This document shows positions 23,542 to 33,560 of a DNA stretch of 64,000 nt, in pieces. The translations under genes and the position numbers were made by a program. The first letter of the stretch is position 1, and every line of letters begins with the position of its first letter. The notes below the pieces were generated by a model, which saw only the letters and a list, made by a program, of their open reading frames with translations, ran no database searches and had not been told where the DNA came from. Origin of the DNA: Craterostigma plantagineum (Eukaryota; Streptophyta; Magnoliopsida; Lamiales; Linderniaceae); NCBI GenBank assembly GCA_027422505.1, contig JAPQWV010001597.1:1-64000 (forward strand), read 5' to 3'.

Positions 23542-23838
23542 TGTTAGGTCCTCGTTTGTCAACACAATTAATCCTAGGCATGAATTCAAGGAAATCGATT
23601 AGAATGATGAAGATTGAAGTTCGATCTAAAACCTTTGATCGAAGAACCCGAGAGAGAAAACCTTTAGTGTGATAAAGTTTTGTGTGTTTCTCTCTCTAGA
23701 AATGAATTATGTAGCCTTTTGGATCAATTCTCTAATTTTCTGTATTAAGCACAATGTTTGTACAAGTATTTATACCAAACAAACTTGGTACAAGGACAAC
23801 TAATGAAATCAAGCACAATCTAAAATGTATACTCTACA
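23542..23838 (-). repeat. 5' LTR of element C (297 bp)
   Basis: On the minus strand it begins TGTAGAGTATAC and ends GACCTAACA. It is about 50 bases shorter than LTR B and clearly diverged from it, mainly by an internal deletion around 23770-23800. The right flank is gypsy coding DNA. Confidence 0.85.
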
Positions 23839-23844
23839 ATTCGG

Positions 23845-24310
23845 GAGAGAATGCAAACGGCCCAAAGTCGCCAAAAGAGCTACCTAGACAAAAGACGGTG
23901 GCCGTTGGACTTTGAGGAAGGTGATCAAGTTTTCTTAAAGGTATCACCAATGAAGGGTGTTAAACGTTTCGGATGAAAGGGAAAGCTGAGTCCGAGATAT
24001 ATAGGACCTTTTAAGATTTTGAAAAGAGTCGGCGAAGTGGCGTATCAGCTAGAACTGCCGACATCACTAGCGCAAGTCCATGACGTCTTCCACGTGTCCA
24101 CGTTACGGAAGTACATTCCGGACCCAAGTCATGTATTACGAGGTGAAGTGCTTCATGAACAATTGAAACCTGACTTGAGTAACGAAGAAAGGCCGGTAGA
24201 GATTTTAATGTACGAGGTGAAGCGACTTAGGAATAAGAATATCCCCCCAGTGAAAGTCTTGTGGCGAAACCAGATGCTGGAAGAAGCCACTTGGGACAAG
24301 AGATGAAGTG
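23845..24310 (+). pseudogene. gypsy integrase C-terminus with chromodomain-like tail
   Basis: The first frame piece reads RRWPLDFEEGDQVFLKVSPM (23890-23950). A one-base shift at about 23975 leads to [20 protein letters not shown], then [20 protein letters not shown] (the GPF/Y module). The end is [20 protein letters not shown] and [16 protein letters not shown], the short chromodomain-like tail of the Tekay/Del chromovirus lineage. Chromodomains guide insertion to marked chromatin. It resumes the gypsy element interrupted at 11755, though about 200 residues of integrase core are missing between. Confidence 0.85.
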
Positions 24311-24367
24311 AGAGAGGTACCCCAAGTTGTTTCAGACGACTTAAATTTCGGGGACAAAATTTCTTTT

Positions 24368-24379
24368 AAGGGGGGAGGA
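24368..24379 (+). promoter_or_regulatory. polypurine tract of the gypsy element
   Basis: AAGGGGGGAGGA directly precedes the TGTAATACCCG start of the LTR. Confidence 0.85.
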
Positions 24380-25479
24380 TGTAATACCCGTGAAATTAAT
24401 ACGGGATTAGTGCATAATTATTTTGTAATGTTCGAAAATTAATGAAGTAGATTTTTGGAAAAGCGGATTTTTAGAATTAAGCTGGAAAATAATGATTGAG
24501 CCGAAAATTAATTCATTTTTTAGAATTAAAATGGGCCGAAAATGCTTGGAAAATCCCAAGCAATAGAATAGATCAAATAATGATAGAGCCCAAATGAGGC
24601 CCAAACTTGGAGTGATTAACTAATAAAGGAAATACCCCAAATGAATTAAAGGCCCAAATAAGTTAACATAAACATGAGATTACTTAATGCAAGGGGAAAT
24701 ACACGTGAAGGCTAGGTCACCCTTTACTACTTAACATGAAAATAATTATTAGGGGCCAACGAATGTAACACAAAAAGGGAGAAAGAGTCGAACACAGAAG
24801 CAAAAAAAAAAAGGAAGACCCTCAACAACAAGAAACGTTGAATAGGAAATTCAGCAACTAGGAGGTTTTAACAATTCCAAAGTCGGATAAAGGTATACAA
24901 AAGTTATTCTTGTGCTTAGTAAATTCGGCATGCTCAACATGTTTTAATATATATGTCTGATCTTGTGCTAGTAGGCATTCGAAATTCTAACATGTTTAGG
25001 AGAAGAGCAGAGAAAAGTTTTGAATAAAAGGAGAGAACGAGATTTTATTTGGGCAGCTTACGAAACTTCATAACAAAGCTTGGAGGTTAGGTAGGTGGTT
25101 TTTTGACCCCTACAAACCGTACTACTTTCCTTCAAAATTCAGAATTTGGATGAACGGGTCATCCGAGTTCCAAAGAAACTATTTTAACGATTGTTGGAAG
25201 TTATTGTGATATGTTTGATGTGTTATTATGTGCTTATCGGGCTCAAAATATGAGCTTTGTATTTTGATCCTGTGCTTATACGGTTTGAGTTGATGATCGT
25301 GCATGGAATTCTGGGAAACTTAGGGTTTTATATGAAATAATTGAATATTGTATGACCAATCGGCGACTTGTAGAATCGAGCGATTTAAAATCGCGGGCAA
25401 CGTTTATTTTGCGAATCGAGTATAATAGGTAGGAGAAGAATCGGCAGAATGGAGTTCGCTCATGCGTCAGAATGGGCTA

Positions 25480-25920
25480 TTGTAATATTATTACTTGTTA
25501 TTATTTATTGTAATATTATTATTTTTTTAATAATTATTTTGTAATATTATTATATGTTATTATTTTTTTGTAATATTATTATTTATTGTAAGAATTATTT
25601 AGTAATATTATTATTTGTTATTATTTTTTTTGTTATATTATTAATTTTTATAATATTTATTTTGTAATATTATTATTTGTTATTATTTTTTTGTTATAAT
25701 TAATTTGTAAAATTATTCTTGTTATTATTTTTTTTGGTTATATTATTATATGTTATTATTTTTTTGTCATATTATTAATTTTTATAATATTTATTTTGTT
25801 ATATTATCATATGCTATTATTTTTTTGTTATAATTAATTTGTTATATGTTATTATTTTTTTTGTTATAATTAATTTTGTAATATTATTATATGTTATATT
25901 TTTTGTAATATTAATTTTTC
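25480..25920. repeat. AT-rich degenerate array (TAATATTATTA type)
   Basis: Tandem words of the form TTGTAATATTATTATxTGTTATTATTTTTT repeat about a dozen times with variable length of the T run. No coding potential. It sits at the left end of the insert carrying the plant-mobile-domain gene. Confidence 0.8.
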
Positions 25921-25989
25921 AAACGTAAACAGGTGAGACATATAAATTTTGTAATAAAAAAGTACGAGTCCGATACATAAACAAAACAT

Positions 25990-27056
25990 AAACAAAATAA
26001 AAGAACGTCAGGGGCATTGCGCCAACGGTCGTTCAGGTGTTCCAGCCTGTCTCCGTACTGCTCCGTATGCGTCGACCCCTCAAGCTGCATCGTAGCTAGC
26101 ATATCGCTAGTCAATGTGTACATCGAGTTGTACCACTGTACACAGAAATGATACATATAAAAAGTGATTAAACATACAAATATAAAAAATCCAAATCACA
26201 TTAAATTACGTACGTAGTCGGCGTGGCTGCGCGGGGGTATGCCGCCCGATGAGGATCCGGACTCTGACGAAAACAGACAAGGATGAGAATGTCGCTCATA
26301 CCAGTCCATGTACCCTTCGACGGTCTCACCAAGGTACTCTGCAGACGCCCGCTTGATGTACGACAGGTTTAGGATGTATGCGTACGGGAACTGCTGCCAA
26401 GCAAATTCTGCTGCATCGCCAGAATGGTGAACCTTATACCTCGACGGGTCTGCTGGCATGACCGCCTTCTGTGGCGGACTCATCGGCGACGGGATGTGCT
26501 GCACGTAACCAAGCTGGCGCAACACTCTCGAGGGTACGTAGGGCTCAACGATATCGCGATATCGAACCCAGCCTACGAAAAGAGTCATCATGTGCCGCGC
26601 CGCTGGAACGGGACCGTACGGCAACCAAGCAACCTGATAATCGTCCACAGTTTTTACATAATGGTCATCAGAGAAGAATATAAATTGTTAATATACCTCG
26701 CTCGCAGTCATCATGTCTGGCTGATGGCGGATATCAGTCAAACGGTGGACCGTGCGCTCGTACTGAGATACAGACCACATGCGTGATCGTGCCTGACCAG
26801 GCTCCACATGATGGGGTAGACGGAATGGGCGGAAGCATGGGAAGTACTCGTAGATCCACGCCTGTAGTAACAACAGGCACCCACCTAAACCCCTTGCATC
26901 CGCTCGGCTTGCGAGGCCAAGCTGGCGGTAGAGGTAAGCAAGAGCGGCCGAACCCCACGAGTAGCCGCTGGCAGATGGCAACGAGCTGTAGAACTCGTGC
27001 ATGATATCGGGCTTCACACGGTTTCCGCTCTTGTCAACGAACAGCGTCGACCCCAA
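25990..27056 (-). pseudogene. plant mobile domain (PMD) gene remnant with introns
   Basis: Three exon-like blocks lie in order on the minus strand. 27056-26698 has TLFVDKSGNRVKPDIMHEFY, YSWGSAALAYLYRQLGLASR and LLLLQAWIYEYFPCFRP. About 26628-26210 has VAWLPYGPVPAARHMMTLFV, GWVRYRDIVEPYVPSRVLRQ and FAWQQFPYAYILNLSY. 26135 down to about 25990 has WYNSMYTLTSDMLATMQLEG. They are separated by short introns with plausible GT/AG ends (donor near 26697, acceptor near 26629; donor near 26208; acceptor CAG at 26138-26136). The YRQLG and AWIYE-FP motifs mark the plant mobile domain, a family found both in host genes and captured in transposons. The N-terminal part and a proper start are not visible. It lies in an insert within a gypsy LTR, which favours a transposon-carried copy. 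Confidence 0.65.
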
Positions 27057-27560
27057 TAGAATCCACAGCTAAGCGATGCCTGGAACCCCGCCGGCTGACC
27101 CTCCCGCATCCTCTGCATCACGTCTTTTGACGCGACCCCACCGCCTCTCCAACAACCCCTCAGCACGCCTGATAATCATTCACAGTTTTTTACATAATGG
27201 TCATCAGAGAAGAATATAAATTGTTAATATACCTCGCTCGCAGTCATCATGTCTAGCTGATGGCGGATATCAGTCAAACGGTGACCGTGCGCTCGTACTG
27301 AGATACAGACCACATGCGTGATCGTGCCTGACCAGGCTCCACATGATGGGGTAGACGGTGTGGGCGGAAGCATGGGAAGTACTCGTAGATCCACGCCTGG
27401 TAGTAACGACAGGCACCCAGCTAAACCCCTTGCATCCGCTCGGCTTGCGAGGCCAAGCTGGCGGTAGAGGTAAGCAAGAGCGGTCGAACCCACGAGTAGC
27501 CGCTGGCAGATGGCAGTGAGCGGTCCGTGCATGATATCGGGCCTGAGCGCACGTTGCATA
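26632..27560. repeat. partial tandem duplication of the PMD exon (period about 536 bp)
   Basis: 26632-27000 is repeated at 27169-27545 with high identity, starting CCTGATAATCGTCCACAG / CCTGATAATCATTCACAG and ending at the GCATGATATCGGGC word (26998 and 27530). The right copy carries frameshifts; on the minus strand its frame 27565-27224 covers the same exon in pieces. Confidence 0.8.
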
Positions 27561-27899
27561 TGCAAGAATTCACCTACTGAGCAAATCGCTCATGCCTTTA
27601 TGTGTTGTAGGTAACGATGAGCCCGACGTCGGCGAACGTCGGGATTAAGCTAGCGGTTGGCGGCGGTGACTCCACGGGCTTTTGAGGGCGAGAGCGGTAC
27701 ATGGATGCGACCTGTGGAGCGGCTCTAGACATTTTTTTTGATTTTTGGGGCTTCGGCCCATGTAAATACTGACTTTTGTAAAACACTGTTTTATGATATG
27801 TAAAATTTTATTAAAAAGTTTTCGTAAAATGGGCCTTCGTGGCTTGCGTTGCGGAAATCCGCCGAACAATTAAATTAGAAAGTAGGGTTGTTTCAGAGA

Positions 27900-28190
27900 G
27901 ACCATAAGCCCTCGATTCAATTCAGGCTGGAAACGAAGTCCATAAGCCCATGTTCAAATCTAGGCTGGAAGCAAAACCCTGTAAGCCCTGCTTAAGTCCA
28001 GACTGGGAGCGAAACCCCATACGCCCTGGCATAGATCCAAGATGGATACGAAACCTCTACGCTCCGATGTAGCTCGAGATGGGAAAGGAGGCCATAAGCC
28101 CTAGCTTCGGTCCTAGGCAGAAAAGAAGCCTATAAGCCCTGACTCATATCCAGGCAGAAAAAATATGCCAAGTCCCGAATTATTTCGGGT
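27900..28190. repeat. degenerate 40-50 bp tandem repeat
   Basis: Units of the form CCATAAGCCC-TGATTCA-AATCCAGGCTGG-AACGAAA start near 27903, 27949, 27992, 28018, 28091 and 28131. Spacing and identity vary, so the array is old. Confidence 0.65.
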
Positions 28191-28200
28191 TGACACTTGA

Positions 28201-28770
28201 GGGCTGCGCAAAGCGCGCCCCGCACAGATTGAGCTTGAATCCCAGGCTCCAGGTTATCCTGGATCAACGCCTAATGAACCTAGATTGGGTTATATCCAGA
28301 GGGAAGTGCAAAGCACGCCCCGCTCAGATTTTGCTTGAATACCAGGCTCCAGGTTATCCTAGATCAACTGCTGATGAACCTAGATGGGTTATATCGAGGA
28401 GGGTTGGCAGAGCACGCCCCGCGCAGATTGCGCTTGAATCCCAGGCTCCAAGTTACTCTGAATCAAAGACTGATGAACCTAGATTGGGTTATATATAGGA
28501 GGGCTATGCAAAGCACGTCCCGCGCAGATTGCGCTTGAATCCCAGCTCTCCAAGTTATCCTGGATAACGCCTGATGAACCTAGATTGGGTTATATCCAAG
28601 AGGGCTGTGCAAAGCACGCCCCGCACAGATTGCGCTTGAATCCCAGGCTCCAGGTTACTCTGGATCAAAGCCTGATAAATCTAGATTGGGTTATACCAAG
28701 GAGGGCTGCGCAAAGCGTGCCCCGGGCAGATTGCGCTTGTAAATGGGCCTGGGCTCCAGCTTACCTTGGA
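28201..28770. repeat. about 100-bp tandem array, six units, each with a 20-nt hairpin
   Basis: Units begin at 28201, 28301, about 28400, 28501, 28602 and 28703. Each opens with a stem-loop of the form GGGC-T-GYGC-AAA-GCRC-GCCC and also contains the inverted repeat CCAGG-TTAT-CCTGG and the pair AACC...GGTT. Unit length stays at 99-103 bases. No frame is conserved between units. Confidence 0.85.
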
Positions 28771-29203
28771 CGAACACCTACGGACCCGAACAGGGCGAGT
28801 TGCAGTTCTGGACCATTCCAAATTCGAAAGGAACCACCCAAGCTTCGAATCACTCCAAAACAAGGACCAGAACCAGTCAATGCTGGCCCTACACAGGGGG
28901 AAATGTTCGTCGATACTACACGAGCCTGACAAAAAATGGAACAGAGATGTCGGATCTAGTATACCAAGTTGCTCTCAGGTACATGTTTCTGTTCGCTAAC
29001 AACCTCTTAGACAAAATCTCTAATGCATATTTGGTAAGATTTGAAAGAGAACGCGTAAGGGGCGAACGCCTCTCACAAACAAACGTTCGGATATTGCTGT
29101 TTGTAAAGAGGGCCTAACGTAGACCACCAAGGTTTAGCAAGGCAAAAGGCGAGTGGTAAGTCAGGAGGAACACCCCTCGTATACTCTGAATGTGCTAATA
29201 GAC

Positions 29204-30450
29204 ACTAGCACAATCCGAAGTAGGGAGACTGGAGAGAGGTAATGGTACGTGTCCCTGAATTGACAGAAAGGGGGACCACAAATACTTAAAGAAAAGCGTT
29301 CCTGGATAAAGACAGGCTCCAGGTGGAAGGCTTACCTCATACCTGCCGACGTGGCGATGACGAGCCCCCAATCTATAGAAATGAAAGTAAGGAGCATTGG
29401 GTCCAGATGAAAGTGTTGGACGTGAATGAAGTAGGATGTTGGGAGGAAAGCGCAAAGCGCAAGAGGCAGAAATGTCGCCATAAGTAAACATCCAGAGTAC
29501 CGCAATCTGCGAGATGGATTAGCGTGGGTACTCAAAGTGCAGCTTGCAGGGAGGATATTGAGGACGCAAATAAGGAGGCATACTCATCACTTATTTCGCT
29601 GACAAGCATCAGCACAATTTCGAAGTAGGGAGAGTGGAGAGTGGTAGCTGTACAGGACCCGACTCAGCGTCCAGACTGAAAACAAGGCCCGAAGGCCCTA
29701 GCCTATCTCAGGTGGGAGCCTCCCCAGTGAGTCTGCGGACCTTATGATGACGGGCATCTAATCCACGAAAATGAAAGTACCATGTCCGACTTAGGCGGAT
29801 ATTGTTCAAGTATATGTTTAAATCTGCCACTAACTCCTCAAATGTAAGTTCGGTGCGAGTGCAAGTAGTGAGGCATTTAGTGAGCCAGAGTTGTGATTAA
29901 GAATTGCCACATGATCCCCCTTTAAAGGCCGGAGGAGCGCTCATACTACCACCGCTACATCCAGGGTGAAAGCTGCTCTCGTCCAGCAGCAAAACCTCCA
30001 AAGAAGTAGTGCCGCACGAGAGGTTGAGAAATATTTTTGGTAGAGGAGTGTTCCCTCTAGCTTGCATGCAGAACGCCCTTCCCAGATCATTGACTCGAGC
30101 CACTCCGCACTTCCTTCGCCACCTAAGTATCGCAGGCTCGCTCCAGAACATCCTTTCATAGCCTTCTCCCTCTCTATCAACAAGTCCTTAGCCTTGCGTT
30201 CGACCAAGGCTGCTCTCCTCCACGGCTGGTTCATTTGTGACGCAAGTTCATTCTCCTTGGCAGCAAGAGCGACTGCACTTCGCTCCTCTAAGTCCGGACT
30301 CAACCCCCAAGCTGGAATGAGGCCCGTAGACCCAAGCTAGCTCTAGGTGGGAGACTCCGTGGTTGATCTACGGACCTAGTGAAGATGAATCCTCAGCTCG
30401 TGGAAAGAGAGCAATGCGTGTCAAGTCCATCCTAGGCGGACATCTTTCAG
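29204..30450. repeat. three spaced copies of a 100-160 bp unit
   Basis: 29204-29262 and 29606-29664 share CACAATCCGAAGTAGGGAG and what follows. The second part of the unit, from the CAGGTGG word to the AATGAAAGTA word, occurs at 29318, 29710 and, weaker, at 30345. No reading frame follows it. Confidence 0.5.
29941..30303 (-). pseudogene. coiled-coil C-terminus of the Tat antisense frame
   Basis: A 120-codon open frame. The first 50 residues (MSPDLEERSAVALAAKENEL, then ALVERKAKDLLIEREKAMKG) are charged and heptad-like. It resembles the coiled-coil tail of Tat-lineage additional reading frames. A similar sequence (LELLKRRDATIRWLKDELAS) lies on the minus strand at 44076-43960. Assignment rests on composition and position, not on a sequence match I can prove. 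Confidence 0.4.
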
Positions 30451-30786
30451 GTTTCCGAATCAGCTTTCTGGTAGACTGCCCAAAATCAACCGTAACCGGC
30501 GGTTGAACCGTCGAACCGCCGTAACCGGCAACAACCGTACCGGCACCGCAAATGGCCGGTTACGGGCGGTTGGTCGATTTGACCCACCGTAAACTGCCGG
30601 TTGATAACCGCCGGTCCGGCGGTTAACAATTTAAAAAAAAAAATTGAAATTCAAATTTTGATATGCCGCCGTTAGCTTTACAAAAAAAATATGAATTAGC
30701 TGTTGTAACCGGCGCTTGACCTGGCTAGCCGCGGTTAACGGACAAACTGCCGGTTACAAGGGGAAAAAAATTTCTTTTTAAAATGT

Positions 30787-30876
30787 TCTCAGTCTCTCTC
30801 TGTCTCCACTCTCAGCCTCTCTCGCTCTCTCTCTCTCTCTCTCTCGCTCTCTCTCAGTCTCTCTCTCGCTCTCTTT

Positions 30877-30912
<36 letters not shown>

Positions 30913-31008
30913 TGCTCTCTCTCAATCTCTCTGTCTCGCTCTCTTTCAGTCTCTCTCGCTCTCTCTCTTGCTCTCTGTGTCGATCTCTCTCTCTCGCTCG
31001 CTGCCTCT
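30787..31008. repeat. degenerate CT microsatellite
   Basis: Mostly (CT)n with interspersed CGCT and CAGT. The Ser/Leu-rich and Glu/Arg-rich frames it opens on both strands are products of the repeat. Confidence 0.85.
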
Positions 31009-31273
31009 CTTCCACGCCACCACCTCCCGCCGCCGCCGACCACCTCAGCCGCACGTTTGCCACGCGCCGCCGCTCACCACCACCCACCACCGGCGCCAGC
31101 CGCCGCCCGCGCCGACCACCACACGCCGCACCACTGTCCTCGGCTAGCCGCCGCCGCACCACCGCACCGCCACGTTTCGCCTCGGCCGGGCCCCCGACCC
31201 TTGGTATCCTTTTTTTGACGTTTTTAGTTTTTTATCTAACTATATTTTCGTACCCGTGTGTAATTATATTTAT

Positions 31274-31720
31274 ATGGATCGTGTGGTGGCCGACGTGGTT
31301 TTCGTGATCGAGGGCCAGCAAAGGGAAGCAAGTCTTGGTAGTTCATCTCAAGATGACTACCAACAATACGACCCGAACGAGTTCTTGGATATTGCCGACG
31401 TGCTCGGCGGCGACTTGAACGAGGATGCGGCCGGGTTCGAACTGTCGCTGGAGCCAGCGCTCGCATGCCGCGCAACATACGGAGGTGGAGGAGGCGGATC
31501 CGGAGATCGAAGCGCCTACGCAAACCGCCGCCGCCGGCGGCTACAGTCGGCATCTTCGCGGTACACTTCAAGAAGGTACCTACTAGTATAGTTCACCAAT
31601 TTAGAGCTATTTGTACTATTGTCCCAAGGAATATATTTTTAGAAATAGAGGCGGATATGGGTCAATAAATTCCTATCTCCGTTCGAAACACCCGACTAAA
31701 TTAGGTATAGCACAAACCAA
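31274..31720 (+). pseudogene. hAT transposase N-terminus with BED zinc finger
   Basis: An acidic N-terminal segment (SSSQDDYQQYDPNEFLDIAD) leads to a BED-type finger split over two frames: HFKKVPTSIVHQFRAICT (31565-31615) and YCPKEYIFRNRGGYGSINSY (31614-31673). The Cys pair and GGYGSI are kept. The first zinc-binding His of the usual [SR]-H-L-R-x-K-H is Tyr (SYLRSKH). BED fingers bind the transposon ends. Frameshifts near 31590-31612 and the His change make it non-functional. Confidence 0.75.
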
Positions 31721-31809
31721 TAGCAAATGTTCGAGGCACGGATTCGTCTGCGTCGGGACCTGCCGGCGGGAGCGGAAGCGCAACGTCGTTTCATTACAAC
31801 GAGGACGTT

Positions 31810-32490
31810 GTGCGACGAGAGCTTGCAACGTTCGTAGCCGCGAAGCATCTACCATTTCGATTTGCCGATGATCCGATCTACAAGCATTGGATCAAAATCG
31901 CATACAACCCTAAGGCGAAGAAGATTTCGAGGAGCACCTTGATGCGGGATACGAGGAAGACAGTAATCGCGCTTAAGCGTGACTTAGTAGCGATATTAGG
32001 TATTTTAGGAACTAACGCGTCGATTTGCTACGATATATGGAGCGATCATTGACAACGTTCATCTTACATGGGCATGACATGACATTGGGTCGATGATTCG
32101 TGGACGATACAAAAGCGCTTGATCGCATATAGGGAGTTTGATGAAGCGCACACGGTGCAAAACGTTGCGATCAAGCTTAGGACGATCTTATCAGAGTATA
32201 GGATAGTCAACAAAGTCTTTTCAGTATCGTTCGACAATGCGAGCGCAAACAACGCGCGCATTGAACGGTTGATCGAGTATTGTCAGCCGTCAGTCGGAGG
32301 ACGATTTTTCCACGTGCGTTGTTTTTGCCACATACTTAACCTCTCTGTGCAAGACGCGCTAGTTAGTTTTAAAGGAGCAGGTGCAGCCTATACGCTACGC
32401 AATCTCCTACTTGATGCGGCACCCGCTTTGTGGAAGAATGGAAGCGTTTCTGCGCTAGAGAAGATGTACCAGCCAAGAAGTTTAGTTTAG
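31810..32490 (+). pseudogene. hAT transposase catalytic core
   Basis: 31810-32052 reads KHLPFRFADDPIYKHWIKIA, and after a variable part SICYDIWSDH with the first catalytic Asp region, then a TGA. 32119-32490 reads MIAYREFDEAHTVQNVAIKL, VFSVSFDNASANNARIERLI (second catalytic Asp) and FFHVRCFCHILNLSVQDAL (the C-x-x-H segment of plant hAT cores). The stop at 32050-32052 and a shift after ALEKMYQ (about 32465) break it. The transposase would excise and re-insert the element. Confidence 0.85.
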
Positions 32491-32499
32491 GCGTACCCA

Positions 32500-33560
32500 C
32501 CAGGTGGAATTCCACCTACAAGTAGCTGTACCATTCGATGGAGTATCGACAGCATCTGTGCGAATTCTTTGCCGAAACAGAGTGTTGTCGTACATTCAGT
32601 TCCGGAGATGTGGGACCCGTGCAATAGTTTATGTGAGATACTTCAAGTATTTCACGATGCCACGGAGGCGATGTCGGGTTCATATTACCCGACTTCCATA
32701 CTTGCGTTAGATCATTGCGTTAAAGTCACAATCATACTCGACGGGCTTCGGTTTTGATCAGTAGTCGGCGAGGCCGTTGGGAGTATGACTACCAAGTGGC
32801 TCAAATATTTATTTGAGTTACCGAATATCTTCATTATAGCGAAGATATTGGATCCGAGATGGCGTTTAGATGGTACGGGTAGACTACTAGAATGCTACTA
32901 TCGAAGTATCGGGCAGGGTAGTCGATAGCATTTATTGCAGAGCGTACTCGACCGAGCGCATGGCTCTTAAAAGGATCTCTTTAAAGAGTATAAGCCCGAT
33001 TTTGGCCACGACTCGTCTCGATCGGGATCGGGGCACGGTCAATCTAGTTGTACTAGTAGTCGATCTTCCCGATTAGCTGCTACTACGACATCCTCAACGC
33101 AAACAAGCGTCCAAGGTCCTCCCAAAATCCCTACATAGAACTCGATAACTTTATGTTGACGACTTTCGAGTTCGATGACGAAGATGAGTTCAACGTCCTT
33201 AGATGATGGTCGAGGGTGTCGCCAACGTATCCAACGTTGGCGAGGATCGCTCGGGAGATCCTTGCCGTCCCGGTCTCGACCGTCGCGGTGGAGCATGCTT
33301 TTAGCATGGGCGGTTTGACCTTGAGCGAGAAGCGTTCGAACTTGAGTGCCGACAACCTCGAGTACCAATGTCTTCTCGACGATTGGACTCGAGCCGGGTA
33401 TCGCACCAAAGATGAGCGTGCCAGCGACTCGCCGACGATCTTTTCAAGGACACCACCGGCACGGAGACAAGCGGCGGGGACGGCGGGGACGGCGAGGATT
33501 ATTAGAGGCATTCGGCGAGATGCGGACTCCACATCAACAAACAAGTCCGAAAAAAGATAA
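32500..33560 (+). pseudogene. hAT transposase C-terminal half with dimerisation domain
   Basis: Pieces at 32569-32720 (PEMWDPCNSLCEILQVFHDA, then MSGSYYPTSILALDH) continue the RNase H-like core. 33216-33425 reads YPTLARIAREILAVPVSTVA, VEHAFSMGGLTLSEKRSNLS, and a final helix with CLLDDW. This is the hAT family dimerisation domain, here nearly intact. The segment between 32757 and 33210 is degraded but still shows PNIFIIAKILDPRW near 32820-32860. Confidence 0.85.

Larger units (their letters stand above)
15815..23838 (-). mobile_element. Sirevirus-like copia element C
   Basis: Reading leftward: LTR (23838-23542), primer binding site, 5' tract, gag (22462-21230), coiled-coil spacer (21200-20353), gag-pol spacer, protease, integrase, RT (to 16922), then 3' non-coding tract to 15815. 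RNase H, the first 1.1 kb of the 3' tract and the third reading frame are missing relative to element A. The right flank is gypsy integrase C-terminus. Confidence 0.8.
10751..27895 (+). mobile_element. Tekay-type Ty3/gypsy element, nested host of copia insertions
   Basis: Four blocks share one orientation and domain order: gag end and protease (10790-11160), start of RT plus integrase zinc finger (11242-11755), integrase C-terminus with chromodomain-like tail (23845-24306), then PPT and LTR (24368-27895). The 11756-23838 block between them is minus-strand copia DNA, and 25480-27545 is another insert within the LTR. Most of RT, RNase H and the integrase core are missing even after removing the inserts. 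The 5' LTR and gag would lie beyond the left edge, past element A. Confidence 0.75.
24380..27895 (+). repeat. 3' LTR of the Tekay-type gypsy element, interrupted
   Basis: It starts TGTAATACCCG at 24380 and ends GTAGGGTTGTTTCA at 27895, an imperfect terminal inverted repeat. The LTR sequence resumes at about 27545. The block 27550-27610 (around ACTGAGCAAATCGCTCA and TATGTGTTGTAGGT) matches 39040-39100 in the solo LTR at 36276-39418. The part between about 25480 and 27545 is inserted DNA. Confidence 0.75.
27896..30474 (+). mobile_element. Tat-type gypsy fragment with hairpin arrays
   Basis: It carries two tandem arrays (27900-28190 and 28201-28770), an approximately 100-bp unit repeated three times at long spacing (29310, 29702, 30342), and a coiled-coil frame on the minus strand (29941-30303). 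The word CAGGTTTCCxAATCAGCTTTCTGG at 30447-30470 recurs at 42675-42697 beside a Tat LTR. There is no gag or pol. The orientation is inferred from the antisense position of the coiled-coil frame in better preserved copies. Confidence 0.5.

Noticed and set aside
28201..28770. Possible CRISPR array (regular repeats)
   Set aside because: Units are tandem without unique spacers of fixed length, the DNA is plant nuclear, and there are no cas genes.
30783..31307. 174-codon Ser/Leu-rich frame and an antisense Glu/Arg-rich frame
   Set aside because: Products of the CT microsatellite and the GC-rich tract after it.
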